This document shows positions 29,588-38,543 of a stretch of DNA of 64,000 nucleotides, one piece after another. The position numbers were made by a program, and so were the translations under genes. The DNA lies in the NCBI RefSeq assembly GCF_000517405.1, contig NZ_CP006568.1, positions 620,001 to 684,000 on the forward strand, read 5' to 3'. The notes under the pieces were generated by a model that saw only the letters and a list, made by a program, of their open reading frames with translations, was not told the origin of the DNA and made no database searches. Position 1 is the first letter of the stretch. Every line of letters starts with the position of its first letter. Source of the stretch: Candidatus Sodalis pierantonius str. SOPE (GTDB lineage Bacteria; Pseudomonadota; Gammaproteobacteria; Enterobacterales; Enterobacteriaceae).

Positions 29588-31007
29588 TTAGCCCAGGGCC
29601 GCGGGCCGTACGACAAATTGCCCCGCGGCGCCGCGATCGGCCATTTCCAGCGTCTGGCTGTAATAGAGATAAGGAAAGTGCTCCGGCGCCACCTGTGGGA
29701 ACCAAACCAGCAGTTCCACTTCGTTATCGACCCACACCGTATCTTTCCAACCCTGATCTTCCGGCAATGGCGTGCTGCCATTGACGCGTTTAATCAGAAA
29801 AGCCACTCCCTGAATATGGAACTCCTGTGGGGTGTTGGTATGGACTATCCAGCGCTCAAAACTGCCCTGTAAACTTTGAAAGTCGTTACGGTTCATATTC
29901 CATAACGCACCGTTGATATCGGGGGTAGCCCCCCCCCCGAGGGAGAATTCGCGGGTGCGGCTAATGCCGCCGTCGATCAGCTGATCGGACAACAAGCGCA
30001 TCGGCAGATTATCGGTGACCAAGGGTAACAGCCCGGTCGGTTTAAGCGTCAGCACCGTGGTATTGACCAGTATCGATGAGGGTTCAAAAAAGCCGCGTAC
30101 CCGATCCATCAGACCGGCCGCTTCGCCGGCGGTGATGACCACGTCTTCCCCTTTGGACATATCGATAAGAATTTCACGCCGCTCGCCAGGCGCCAGCGAC
30201 AGCCAGGTGACCGGCACCGGCGCAGGCAAGAACCCCTGGTCGCCGGCAACGACTTGCATGGCGCGGCCGTCGCTGAGTTGCAACTGATAACGCCGAGCGT
30301 TGGAGGCATTGAGCAGCCGCAGACGCACCCAACCGCGCGACACTTCCACAAAGGGGCTCTGCGCGCCGTTCACCAGCAGAGTATCGCCGAGGAAACCGCC
30401 GCTGGCGGGTGGGTTGTACACCGGCTGGCCGAAATTATCCAGCCGTTTGTCCTGGATGATAAGCGGGAAGTCATCGACGCCATAATGATTCGGCAGCGGC
30501 AGCACTTTGCTTAGCGCATCCTCCACCAGCCATAGCCCCGCCAGGCCGTTATAGACATGCGGCGCCATACGATTAGGGGTATTGGCATGGTACCAACAGG
30601 TGGCCGCCGGCTGACGGATCGGCAGCACCGGTGACCAGTCCGCGCCCGGCGACATCATCCGCGCCGCTCATTAGCGTACCGGGCATCTGCAGACCGCTGA
30701 CGGTCATCGCCACGGGTTCATTCAGCCGATTGTTATAAATAAGCTTGACGTCATCACCGTTGAACACCCGTACCGTCGGGCCGAGATAACCGCCGTTGAT
30801 GCCCCAGGTGGCGGCGCGTCGGCCGGCGGCAAAGGTCCAGTGCGAACGCTGCAGCGTCAGAAATAACGGCGGCCCGCGGCGTGATTCCAGCAAGGGTGGG
30901 ATCGGCAGCGCCACGGGCGCATCGGCGGCTCGCGCCCGCAGCGGCAGCGCGCTGGCCGCAAGCGTAACCCCGGTTGCCTGAATAAACCGACGCCGACTGA
31001 GTGACAT
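29588..31007 (-). pseudogene. ftsP: Cell division protein FtsP (SufI), frameshift
   Basis: FtsP is a periplasmic multicopper-oxidase-like protein without copper that stabilises the divisome under stress. ATG 31007 begins a Tat signal peptide (MSLSRRRFIQATGVTLAASA). The first 120 residues read through LQMPGTLMSG. Near 30658 the frame shifts: net two bases missing in a GC repeat, so the expected ARMMSPGADW lies in another frame. The C-terminal about 356 residues are open and conserved (WYHANTPNR, GDTLLVNGAQSPFVEVSRGWVRLRLLN). Full length would be about 473 residues. Downstream of plsC and parC as in E. coli. Probably inactive. Confidence 0.9.
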
Positions 31008-31238
31008 ATCTGCTCCATTAGACACGGCAAAGCTTTTCTCGTCATGTCCGGCCTGCGTCAGGCCGGGAAATCATCAACCGTACACCGGGACCGAATTGGC
31101 GCCTGGGCCTCTATTCGTCCCGGCCACGGTCTTATTGTTACGGACCCGGCCGGCATTAAGCATTAAGGGGAAAGGCTTTCGCCATTGCAGCACCCGCCGT
31201 TCGTCAAGTCGCGACCGACGGTCTGGGGTCGAAAACTT

Positions 31239-31973
31239 TCAGCGCTCCAGCGTTTCTCGCCTGGCCACTTCCGCGTTCAAATCGTCGAGCTTGTTTTTCA
31301 TCACTTCCCGACAGTGTCGGGTCAATGCGCGCACCTGCTCACGGCTATAACCGGCCGTTTCAACCGGCGGCAAAATTTCGATGATGACCAAGCCGTTGGA
31401 CCAGCGATTGAGTTTGATTTTGTTCGAGGTATTGGAAACGCAAATTGGCACAATAGGAACCTCGGCGGCAATCGCGGTGTAGAACGCCCCGGTTTTAAAG
31501 GGCAGCAAACCGCGACCGCGGCTTCGGGTCCCTTCTGGAAACATCCAGATGGAAATATTGCGCTTTTTGATACTCTGTACGGTTTCGGTAAGCGTGCTAT
31601 GGGCGCGGGCGCTGTTATCGCGATCGATAAGCAAATTGCCGGTCAACCAGTAAAGCGGTCCAAACAGCGGGATCCATAGCAGGCTTTTTTTTCCCACCGT
31701 TACGGTACGCGGCTGCACGACATAGGCCGCGGTCACCATATCGTAGTTGTTCTGATGATTGGCAATATAAATGCAATTTTGCGGCAGCGTCACGCCTTCA
31801 GGATGGCGAACTTCCACCCGGATGCCAAACAGGGGCGACATACGGCCAAACCAGCGGCCGAAGGTGGCGACATGACGAGGGTCTCGCGGGCTGAACAAGC
31901 AATAAATCAAGCCAAAAACGCAGATGATTATTGACAACAGCACCACCAAAATGGTGCGAACAATAGCGAGCAT
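31239..31973 (-). CDS. plsC: 1-acyl-sn-glycerol-3-phosphate acyltransferase (PlsC)
   Basis: PlsC makes phosphatidic acid by acylating lysophosphatidic acid at the inner membrane, an essential step in phospholipid synthesis. The 244 residues match the E. coli length (245). An N-terminal membrane segment is followed by the acyltransferase block NHQNNYDMV (the H-x4-D motif) and FPEGTRSRGRG, then VPIVPICVSNT. It lies about 155 bp downstream of parC in the same direction. No lesion is seen, consistent with its essential role. Confidence 0.95.
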   Translation of the reverse strand: MLAIVRTILVVLLSIIICVFGLIYCLFSPRDPRHVATFGRWFGRMSPLFGIRVEVRHPEGVTLPQNCIYIANHQNNYDMVTAAYVVQPRTVTVGKKSLLWIPLFGPLYWLTGNLLIDRDNSARAHSTLTETVQSIKKRNISIWMFPEGTRSRGRGLLPFKTGAFYTAIAAEVPIVPICVSNTSNKIKLNRWSNGLVIIEILPPVETAGYSREQVRALTRHCREVMKNKLDDLNAEVARRETLER

Positions 31974-32129
31974 AGTTACCCCTTAACCTTCAGCCGTCGC
32001 TAGTATACCGGCTTCCTGACAAAATACACGGTTATTCCCCCGGCCGTCGGGCGGTATTAAAAAACACGGAGGATCATCACCTGTCACCACAGAGAAAACC
32101 GGCCGGGGGATGCCCGGCCGGCGCAGGTA

Positions 32130-34403
32130 TTACGCCGTTTCCTCTTCGCCGGCGCCGGCCAGCGGATCGTTGATTTCCACCCGATCGATTTGTTGCAGTC
32201 CGCGCGGCAACAAAGTTCCCTTACGCCCGCGTTCAGCGCTGAATTTCTGCAAGTCTTCCGGGCGAAGAGTGAGCTTGCGTTTGCCGACATAAAAAGTAAC
32301 GGAGGCTTTGGTGGACAGCAGATACAGACCGGCGAGACGATCCTTGCCCGCCGCCGCATCCGCGGAGGGGATGGAGATGATTTTATTGCCTTTTCCTTTC
32401 AACAGCTGCGGCAGATCGTCGACCGGGAACATCAGCAGACGCCCGGCTTGGGTGAACGCCAACAGCTTATCGGCGGCGCCTTTTATCCATAGCGGCGGCA
32501 TGACTTTGGCATTTTCCGGCAGCGTCAACAGCGCCTTACCGGCGCGATTGCGCGCCACTAAATCGCTAAAACTGCACACGAAACCGTAGCCGGCATCGGA
32601 GGCCATCAGCAATTTCTGATCGTCAGCGCCGGTGAGCATTTGCTCGACCGAGGCGCCCGGCGGTAGCGTTAGTTTACCGGTCAGCGGTTCACCCTGGCCG
32701 CGCGCCGACGGTAGACCGGCGGGCTCTAAGGCGTAGCTGCGTCCGGTGGAGTCGATGAACACCACCGGTTGGTTGCTCTTGCCGCGCACCGACGACAGGT
32801 AATTGTCGCCGGATCGGTAACCGAGCCCGCTCGGATCGATATCGTGGCCTTTGGCGCTGCGCACCCAGCCCATGATCGACAGGCTCACCGTCACCGGCTC
32901 CGACGGAATCAGCTCATTTTCGCTCAGCGCTTTCGCCTCGTCGCGTTCCACCAGCGGCGAGCGGCGCGCATCGCCGTAAGCGGCGGCATCCGCCTCGATT
33001 TCTTTTTTCAGCAGGTTGCTCAGCTTGCGTTCCGAGGCCAGGATCGCCTGGATTTTGTCGCGTTCCTTCTCCAACTCATCCTGTTCGCTGCGGAGCTTCA
33101 TTTCTTCTAATTTGGCCAAGTGGCGGAGTTTTAATTCGAGAATGGCGTCAGCCTGGGTTTCGCTCAGCTCGAATCGCTGCATCAGAACCTGTTTCGGCTC
33201 ATCCTCGGTGCGGATAATGTGGATAACCTCATCCAGGTTGAGGTAGGCCACCAACAGGCCGGTCAGGATATGCAACCGGCGCAGGACTTTCTCCAGGCGG
33301 AAGTTCAGCCGGCGGCGTACGGTGTCGCGACGATAAACCAACCACTCCGACAGAATCTCGTGCAGGTTTTTCACCGCCGGACGGCCGTCCAGCCCGATCA
33401 TGTTCATATTGACGCGATAGCTGCGTTCCAAATCGGTAGTGGCGAAAAGATGGTTCATGACCTGCGCCAGGTCAACGCGGTTGGAGCGCGGGACGATGAC
33501 CAGGCGGGTCGGGTTTTCATGGTCCGATTCGTCGCGCAAATCCTCCACCATCGGCAATTTTTTCGCGCGCATCTGACTGGCTATCTGTTCCAGAACCTTA
33601 GCGCCGGACACCTGATGCGGCAACGCGCTGATAACCGCCTCGCCCTCCTCGATGGTCCACAGCACGCGCATGCGCACGGAGCCGCGGCCGGTCTGGTAAA
33701 TCTTGCGTAGATCGTCATGGGGAGTAATGATTTCCGCCTCGGTGGGAAAATCCGGCCCCTTTACATGTTCCAGCAAGTTTTCCAACGTGGCGGAAGGATT
33801 GCCCAGCAGCGCAATCGCCGCGGCCGCCACTTCGTTGATGTTATGAGGCGGTATCGCGGTCGCCATCCCGACCGCGATACCGGTCGTGCCGTTCAGCAAC
33901 ACATTCGGCAACCGCGCCGGCAGCATCTTCGGCTCTTCTAGCGTCCCGTCGAAGTTGGGTACGTAATCCACCGTGCCTTGCCCCAATTCGCCGAGCAGTA
34001 CTTCGGCATAGCGGGACAGGCGCGATTCCGTGTAGCGCATGGCGGCGAAGGATTTGGGATCGTCCGGCGCCCCCCAGTTACCCTGGCCATCCACCATCGG
34101 ATAGCGATAAGAGAAGGGTTGCGCCATCAGCACCATGGCTTCGTAGCAGGCGCTATCGCCGTGGGGATGATATTTCCCCAGTACGTCGCCGACGGTGCGC
34201 GCCGACTTTTTGTATTTCGCGCTGGCGTTCAGCCCCAGTTCCGACATCGCATAAACGATGCGGCGTTGCACCGGCTTGAGCCCGTCGCCGATAAACGGTA
34301 GCGCACGATCCATGATGACGTACATGGAATAATTGAGGTACGCGTTTTCGGTAAATTTATGCAGCGCCAGGCGTTCGACACTGTCATGAGTCAGCTCGCT
34401 CAT
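32130..34403 (-). CDS. parC: DNA topoisomerase IV subunit A (ParC)
   Basis: ParC is the DNA-cutting subunit of topoisomerase IV, which unlinks replicated chromosomes. It has 757 residues (E. coli 752). The catalytic Tyr lies in AAMRYTESRLSRYAE. The quinolone-resistance region reads HPHGDSACYEAMV, with the usual Ser and Glu (no resistance change at these positions). The C-terminal blades are complete (LPENAKVMPPLW, KGKGNKIISIPSADAA). The start MSELTHDSVERLALHKF is slightly longer than in E. coli. Intact, upstream of plsC and ftsP. Confidence 0.97.
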   Translation of the reverse strand: MSELTHDSVERLALHKFTENAYLNYSMYVIMDRALPFIGDGLKPVQRRIVYAMSELGLNASAKYKKSARTVGDVLGKYHPHGDSACYEAMVLMAQPFSYRYPMVDGQGNWGAPDDPKSFAAMRYTESRLSRYAEVLLGELGQGTVDYVPNFDGTLEEPKMLPARLPNVLLNGTTGIAVGMATAIPPHNINEVAAAAIALLGNPSATLENLLEHVKGPDFPTEAEIITPHDDLRKIYQTGRGSVRMRVLWTIEEGEAVISALPHQVSGAKVLEQIASQMRAKKLPMVEDLRDESDHENPTRLVIVPRSNRVDLAQVMNHLFATTDLERSYRVNMNMIGLDGRPAVKNLHEILSEWLVYRRDTVRRRLNFRLEKVLRRLHILTGLLVAYLNLDEVIHIIRTEDEPKQVLMQRFELSETQADAILELKLRHLAKLEEMKLRSEQDELEKERDKIQAILASERKLSNLLKKEIEADAAAYGDARRSPLVERDEAKALSENELIPSEPVTVSLSIMGWVRSAKGHDIDPSGLGYRSGDNYLSSVRGKSNQPVVFIDSTGRSYALEPAGLPSARGQGEPLTGKLTLPPGASVEQMLTGADDQKLLMASDAGYGFVCSFSDLVARNRAGKALLTLPENAKVMPPLWIKGAADKLLAFTQAGRLLMFPVDDLPQLLKGKGNKIISIPSADAAAGKDRLAGLYLLSTKASVTFYVGKRKLTLRPEDLQKFSAERGRKGTLLPRGLQQIDRVEINDPLAGAGEEETA

Positions 34404-34675
34404 TGATTATTGTTTCCTCTGACCGCGGTATGGCCACGTGAGCAGTCACATCCCATACGCCGCGGGTATGGGGTTCGTGAGCATGATACTACCCTATCCG
34501 CCCCCTCGCTGTCACAGGACTCGCGCGGGTGCCAATACGTCAGCGTGGCTTAGGCCCCGCTGCGTTCAGTATAATAAGTGGTCGAATCACGGATGCGATA
34601 AAATATCACGAGCATCCGGCCCGCGTCTTTGGTTAACTAATGGCGCCCCCGAACGAAAGTGAAACAGAGGAAGCG

Positions 34676-34990
34676 ATGATCACGGTAATTGCAGAAATCA
34701 AAGTCAAACCGGGACGAAGAGAAGCGGTTTTAGCCGCTATCGAAGCGCTCAGGCCGAACGTGCTGGCCGAAGACGGATGCGGCGAATACACTTTGCTCAC
34801 CGACTATAAAGCGCAAGTACCGTGGCGTAAAACCGCTCCCGACTCCATTTTTATGCTGGAACAATGGAAGAGCATTCGGCATTTGGAGCAGCACCAACAA
34901 ACGGCACATATGGATGCCCATCGCGCCAATATTCGCGATGACGTGATGGATGTCACATTTCATATTTTAGAGAGACGCTCGGGAGCGTAA
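34676..34990 (+). CDS. ygiN: YgiN, putative quinol monooxygenase
   Basis: YgiN is a small ABM-fold (dimeric ferredoxin-like) monooxygenase. In E. coli it oxidises menadiol and is paired with the quinone reductase MdaB. The start ATG 34676 has AGAGGAAG just upstream and gives 104 residues, as in E. coli; a longer in-frame start at 34640 is not needed. Conserved parts are MITVIAEIKVKPG and FMLEQWKSIRHLEQHQQTAHM. No mdaB is seen next to it. Intact. Confidence 0.9.
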   Translation: MITVIAEIKVKPGRREAVLAAIEALRPNVLAEDGCGEYTLLTDYKAQVPWRKTAPDSIFMLEQWKSIRHLEQHQQTAHMDAHRANIRDDVMDVTFHILERRSGA

Positions 34991-35100
34991 TAGGCGCCAT
35001 ACATATGGGCCGGGCGCGACGACATTATTGTCGTTGATCGCGCCAAAACAAGGGGAAGAGAGGCTGGCGCTAACGGGCGTGCCGTTAGCGCCGGTCGGAA

Positions 35101-35184
35101 TCAAAAGATCAATTTAAAGACACCGGTCAACGTCAGCAGGCCGACGATAAAAATAATGGCAATTATCCACAGAAATATTTTCAT
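35101..35184 (-). CDS. yohP: YohP-like small membrane protein (27 residues)
   Basis: This tiny gene encodes one hydrophobic helix. It starts MKIFLWIIAIIF and ends LTLTGVFKLIF, and matches from memory the 27-residue E. coli YohP (MKIILW...TGVFKMIF) in length and in most positions. GGAACAGGG lies just upstream of ATG 35184. YohP is a stress-related small inner-membrane protein whose mRNA is targeted to the membrane. It lies alone between ygiN and mtnK, which is not the E. coli location. Confidence 0.8.
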   Translation of the reverse strand: MKIFLWIIAIIFIVGLLTLTGVFKLIF

Positions 35185-35387
35185 TCCCTGTTCCTTCTCG
35201 TTAAGTGATTATCGTTTTGACCATAAGTCGATGATATCGTTATTTGAGTATAGAAGAGGAATCAGGATTTACCGTATCGGCCGCAAGAAAATTGTCCGTC
35301 GCGCAAGGGACACCGCCTGACAGAAAGCCGTCTTGCGCGGACCGGGACCGGGCGCGCGGGAAAACCCCGCGGCGGCGGCCCGGCCGC

Positions 35388-36565
35388 TTAGGCATGTTGA
35401 CGTATACGGGCGTCCAACGCGGCGGCGTCGGCGATGTGCGGCGCGGATCAACATTTTGCCCAGCGTCAGCGCCCGTCGCTGGCAAGCGTGGCGCATTTCG
35501 GCGTCTTGAATCCCGTCCAGATCGCTAACGTGGGCCAGCCCCACCGTACGCCGGATAAGCTCTGTGCCGCAGTACCCTATCGCGTCCTGTAACACTTCAC
35601 GCAAAAACAGCTGTACATAACCGGGCTCCGCCAAGGTGTGGTCACGGCTTTTTTCCGCCGCCAGGCCGTGAAATCCCTCACTGAATGCCTGCCAGACTTC
35701 CTGCACATCGCGCAGGCGATGCTCGCGTCCCGCTGCGGCTTCGCGCGGCGGCAAGAGCCCCGGCAAACCGCAGTAATTGAGCAACAAATTACCCACCGCG
35801 GTGCCGATATCGAACCCCACGGGACCATAGTAGCCAAATTCAGCATCGATCACCTTTAGGCGCTCGCGGGCGACGAAAAGGGAACCGCTGTGGATATCTC
35901 CATGCAGCAGCGCTTCCGCTTTCGTCAAGAAACGGTGTTTGAGCACCGCCACCCTGAGCTTCAGCTCCCGATCGTCGCGCAGCGCGGCCGCTTCCAGTTC
36001 GGGCTCATAGGCGTTGCGCTCATGGACCCGATAGGGGTCGGTAAAGAACAGATCTTCCGTTATGCGGCACATTTCAGGGTTGGAAAAACGGGCGACTTCG
36101 CTTTTTTTCTCCTCGGGCGGCTGAAAGAAATCAGAGGTGTGAAACAATGTCTGCGCCAGATACTCGCCCAGCTGACGGGCGGCATCAGGATACCACGCCC
36201 CCTTCACCAGCTCGTTGCGCCAGATGAGATGATCGGAAAGATCTTCCAGCACCATCGTCGCCTGGAGCGGATCGTGATGTATCACCCGCACCGTGTGCTG
36301 CAGGCAATAGCGGCCATGAATCAGCAGCGTTTCCGCTTCGATACGCGCCCGATCGAGCGTCAGCGGCCAGGATTCCCCGACGCAGCGCACGTACGGCAGC
36401 GCCTGTTTGACGATGACCCGGCTGACGCCGTCAGCCTGTAAAATTTTGAATACCAGATTGAGATTGCCGTCACCAATCTCCTGCGCGGCAATAAGCGCGC
36501 CGGGGTCGCTTACGCCGGCGAACCGGCGGGCATAGGCCACCGCGTCAGCGGCGGTAAGCTGTCAT
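35388..36565 (-). pseudogene. mtnK: Methylthioribose kinase (MtnK), two frameshifts
   Basis: MtnK phosphorylates 5-methylthioribose in methionine salvage. From ATG 36565 the first codons (MTAY) are out of frame with the following LTAADAVAYARRF, a shift near 36556. The central frame is long and conserved: GDGNLNLVFKI, KQALPYVRCVGESWPLTLDRAR, the catalytic LLHGDIHSGS and FGYYGPVGFDIGTAVGNLLLNYCGLPG. Near 35440 a second shift replaces the expected end (HIADAAALDARIRQHA, stop at 35388) by an Arg-rich tail. Ancestral length about 392 residues. The kinase core is present, but the gene needs both shifts repaired. Confidence 0.85.
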
Positions 36566-36616
36566 ATCGACTTCCCTGATTAGCTGCTAAAAGGCCGTAA
36601 AGGCGTAAAACTATTT

Positions 36617-36632
36617 AGACGTCTATATATCT
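36617..36632. promoter_or_regulatory. MetJ box between mtnK and mtnA
   Basis: The first 8-mer, AGACGTCT, is a perfect met box. The adjacent ATATATCT matches 5 of 8 positions. MetJ binds at least two tandem 8-mers with S-adenosylmethionine as corepressor. The site lies between the divergent starts of mtnK (36565) and mtnA (36691), so it would repress both when methionine is plentiful. Confidence 0.7.
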
Positions 36633-36690
36633 TGATGGCATGCTGGCAGAATAGTAAACTAGATGCAATAACCAGTAAGGGACAACAGCA

Positions 36691-36885
36691 ATGCTGACGT
36701 TTAGCACCACCAGCCTGCGGGTCAGGGAAAATCAATTATGGATTTTGGATCAGCAGGCGTTGCCGCAGCAACAACGCTGGCATCCTGCGCAGACGGTGGC
36801 GCAATTGGTGGATCACATCCGCGCGCTGCGCGTGCGCGGCGCGCCGCTTATCGGTCTGTCCGCCAGCCTGCTGTTGGCCTGTAGC
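36691..36885 (+). pseudogene. mtnA: Methylthioribose-1-phosphate isomerase (MtnA), truncated
   Basis: MtnA follows MtnK in methionine salvage. The N-terminal about 63 residues are clear (MLTFSTTSLRVRENQLWILDQQALPQQ, IRALRVRGAPLIGLSASLLLA). Homology stops near 36880. The frame runs on into foreign sequence (INSGLICKQFWTP). The remaining about 280 residues, with the catalytic Cys and Asp, are missing from the window. The break coincides with the start of the methyltransferase island. Confidence 0.88.
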
Positions 36886-36907
36886 GATGCAATCAATTCT
36901 GGACTAA

Positions 36908-36979
36908 TTTGCAAACAATTCTGGACTCCCATAACCCCTAAAAAATGGCTATTTTGGACAGTCCAGAATTGTTTGCAAA
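36908..36979. repeat. 20-bp perfect inverted repeat at the edge of the methyltransferase island
   Basis: The left arm 36908-36927 and right arm 36960-36979 are exact reverse complements, separated by 32 bp. The 12-bp core CAATTCTGGACT also occurs once more at 36894-36905. The structure lies between the mtnA break point and the methyltransferase stop codon (7 bp away). It could be a terminator, a protein-binding site or an element end. Confidence 0.85.
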
Positions 36980-36986
36980 CAGGAAA

Positions 36987-37745
36987 TCAGGCGAAATTAC
37001 GAATGACCAACTCGCGTCTACTATGACGGTTCTTGCCTAATGAGTATTTTAGGTCAACAACGTCGATATGAAGGTTTTTGAAGATGAGCCTCATTTCTGG
37101 GATATCATTAACTGAAATCACCATTCTTCCTGCTATTGAATGAGCAAGGCTATCAATGATGCTGTATTGCTCCAGGCCAAACGCTGCGCCATAGCCTTGA
37201 GTCTTCCAGTAAGGTGGATCAAGATAGAACAATGAGTGTGGCCTATCATATTTTTCAATACAAGCCTGCCACCCAAGATGCTCTATGGTTGCATGGGATA
37301 AACGCAGGTGAGCCTGTGATAGCTGTTCTTCGATTCTTAAGAGGTTCAATGACTGTGATCGCACAGCCGAAGTACCAAAGTTCTGCCCGCTCACTTTGCC
37401 ACCAAATGTGAGCTGCTGAAGACAGTAAAAGCGGGCGGCTCGCTGTATATCGGTCAGCGTTTGCGGAGGTATTTCTTTCAGCCAATCAAACAGCTGCCTG
37501 CTGCTCAAGGCCCACTTGAACTGGTGGACGAATTCCTCCAAATGGTACTTGACTACCCGATAGAGGTTTATCAAATCCCCGTTGATATCGTTCAACACTT
37601 CGACTGTGGATGGATCCTTGCTGAAAAACAGCGCAGCTCCTCCACAGAATGGTTCAACGTAGAATTTGTGCGCAGGAAAGCACGGTAAAATATGTTTAGC
37701 CAGCCTCCGCTTTCCTCCCACCCATGGTATGATTGGTGTATTCAT
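36987..37745 (-). CDS. Phage-type DNA N6-adenine methyltransferase (Dam/D12 class), orphan
   Basis: This 252-residue enzyme methylates adenine in DNA. The order is motif I region first (PWVGGKRRLAKHILPCFP, EPFCGGAALFF), then DIN, and the catalytic DPPYWKTQGYG near residue 190. This is the D12/Dam arrangement and resembles prophage Dam proteins rather than the housekeeping Dam. ATG 37745 has AGGAA upstream. No restriction enzyme gene is next to it. The coding region is AT-richer than the core genes around it, which suggests transfer. It replaces the 3' part of mtnA and is followed upstream by an IS21 remnant. GATC specificity is a guess. Confidence 0.88.
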   Translation of the reverse strand: MNTPIIPWVGGKRRLAKHILPCFPAHKFYVEPFCGGAALFFSKDPSTVEVLNDINGDLINLYRVVKYHLEEFVHQFKWALSSRQLFDWLKEIPPQTLTDIQRAARFYCLQQLTFGGKVSGQNFGTSAVRSQSLNLLRIEEQLSQAHLRLSHATIEHLGWQACIEKYDRPHSLFYLDPPYWKTQGYGAAFGLEQYSIIDSLAHSIAGRMVISVNDIPEMRLIFKNLHIDVVDLKYSLGKNRHSRRELVIRNFA

Positions 37746-37780
37746 CAATATAGTTCCTACATATAAATATAAGTTTTACC

Positions 37781-37802
37781 GATCAATTATTGGTTATTGA
37801 TC
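37781..37802. promoter_or_regulatory. Palindrome with two GATC sites upstream of the methyltransferase
   Basis: GATCAAT and ATTGATC form an inverted repeat with an 8-bp spacer, 36-57 bp upstream of the methyltransferase start codon in an AT-rich leader. GATC is the classical Dam target. The site could be an operator whose binding depends on methylation, but this is inference. Confidence 0.45.
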
Positions 37803-38055
37803 GTCAAAATAATTATCACTCATGCAGAAATATACAGATACAAACAGAGCCGTAGAGTATAAATATCGCTATTCATTTTTCTGTGTCACTGCTGCTGGTT
37901 CCGGTCACATCCGATCACTGATTCCGATTTCACCCGATCACTAATTCTGATTTCATCCGATCACTGATTCCGGTCGCCCGATCAGCGATTCCGATTCTGT
38001 CCGATCGCTCATCTTCTGTTCCGCCATACTCTGGAGACTTTTAGCTTCCGGGGGC

Positions 38056-38543
38056 ATGGCACGTAAAAAGAAGAAAGCGAGAACGGAAATGTGCATCTAT
38101 ATTAATGTTTTACGTATGAAATTCGAGCAGCGTCGCTCGAATCGCACTATCGCAGCAGCGCTCGGCATAGGCTGTACTACCGTGCACGATATCCTCGGCC
38201 GATTCACGGTAGCTAACCTGGTCTGGCCATTGCCGGCGGAACTGTCCCCCGTCGACCTCGACCGCCTGCTCTATCCCGGCAAATCCGGAAAAGTTATCAA
38301 TACCTTACCCAGCTGGCTTGATATCGATACCGAGTTAAGCCGCAAGGGCATGACCAAGCAGCTGCTCTGGATGGAATATCAGTCCTCCGTGGGCGGTGAT
38401 GCCCTCGGTTACTCACAGTTTTGTGCACTGTTCCGTGACTGGAAAAAGAAGCAGCGGCGTTCCATGCGCATGGAGCACAAGGCTGGCGAAAAGCTCTTCA
38501 TCGACTTCTGTGGCCCCACCGTACCTATCGTCAACCCTGCGAC
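38056..38543 (+). pseudogene. istA: IstA transposase gene, IS21 copy C, truncated by IS256
   Basis: The N-terminal part of IstA, with the helix-turn-helix and first catalytic Asp (FIDFCGPTVPIVNP), is preserved without frameshift. It stops at IVNPAT where IS256 copy 3 begins. The rest of the catalytic core, the C-terminus and all of istB are gone. Confidence 0.93.

Noticed and set aside
29348..29872. 174-codon + strand frame overlapping dkgA end and ftsP
   Set aside because: Antisense to the conserved C-terminus of ftsP.
34438..34662. 74-codon + strand frame upstream of ygiN
   Set aside because: No ribosome site or recognisable sequence; lies in the parC-ygiN intergenic region.
36566..36690. 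SAM riboswitch upstream of mtnK or mtnA
   Set aside because: The leader is too short and shows a MetJ box instead; no conserved SAM aptamer helices were seen.
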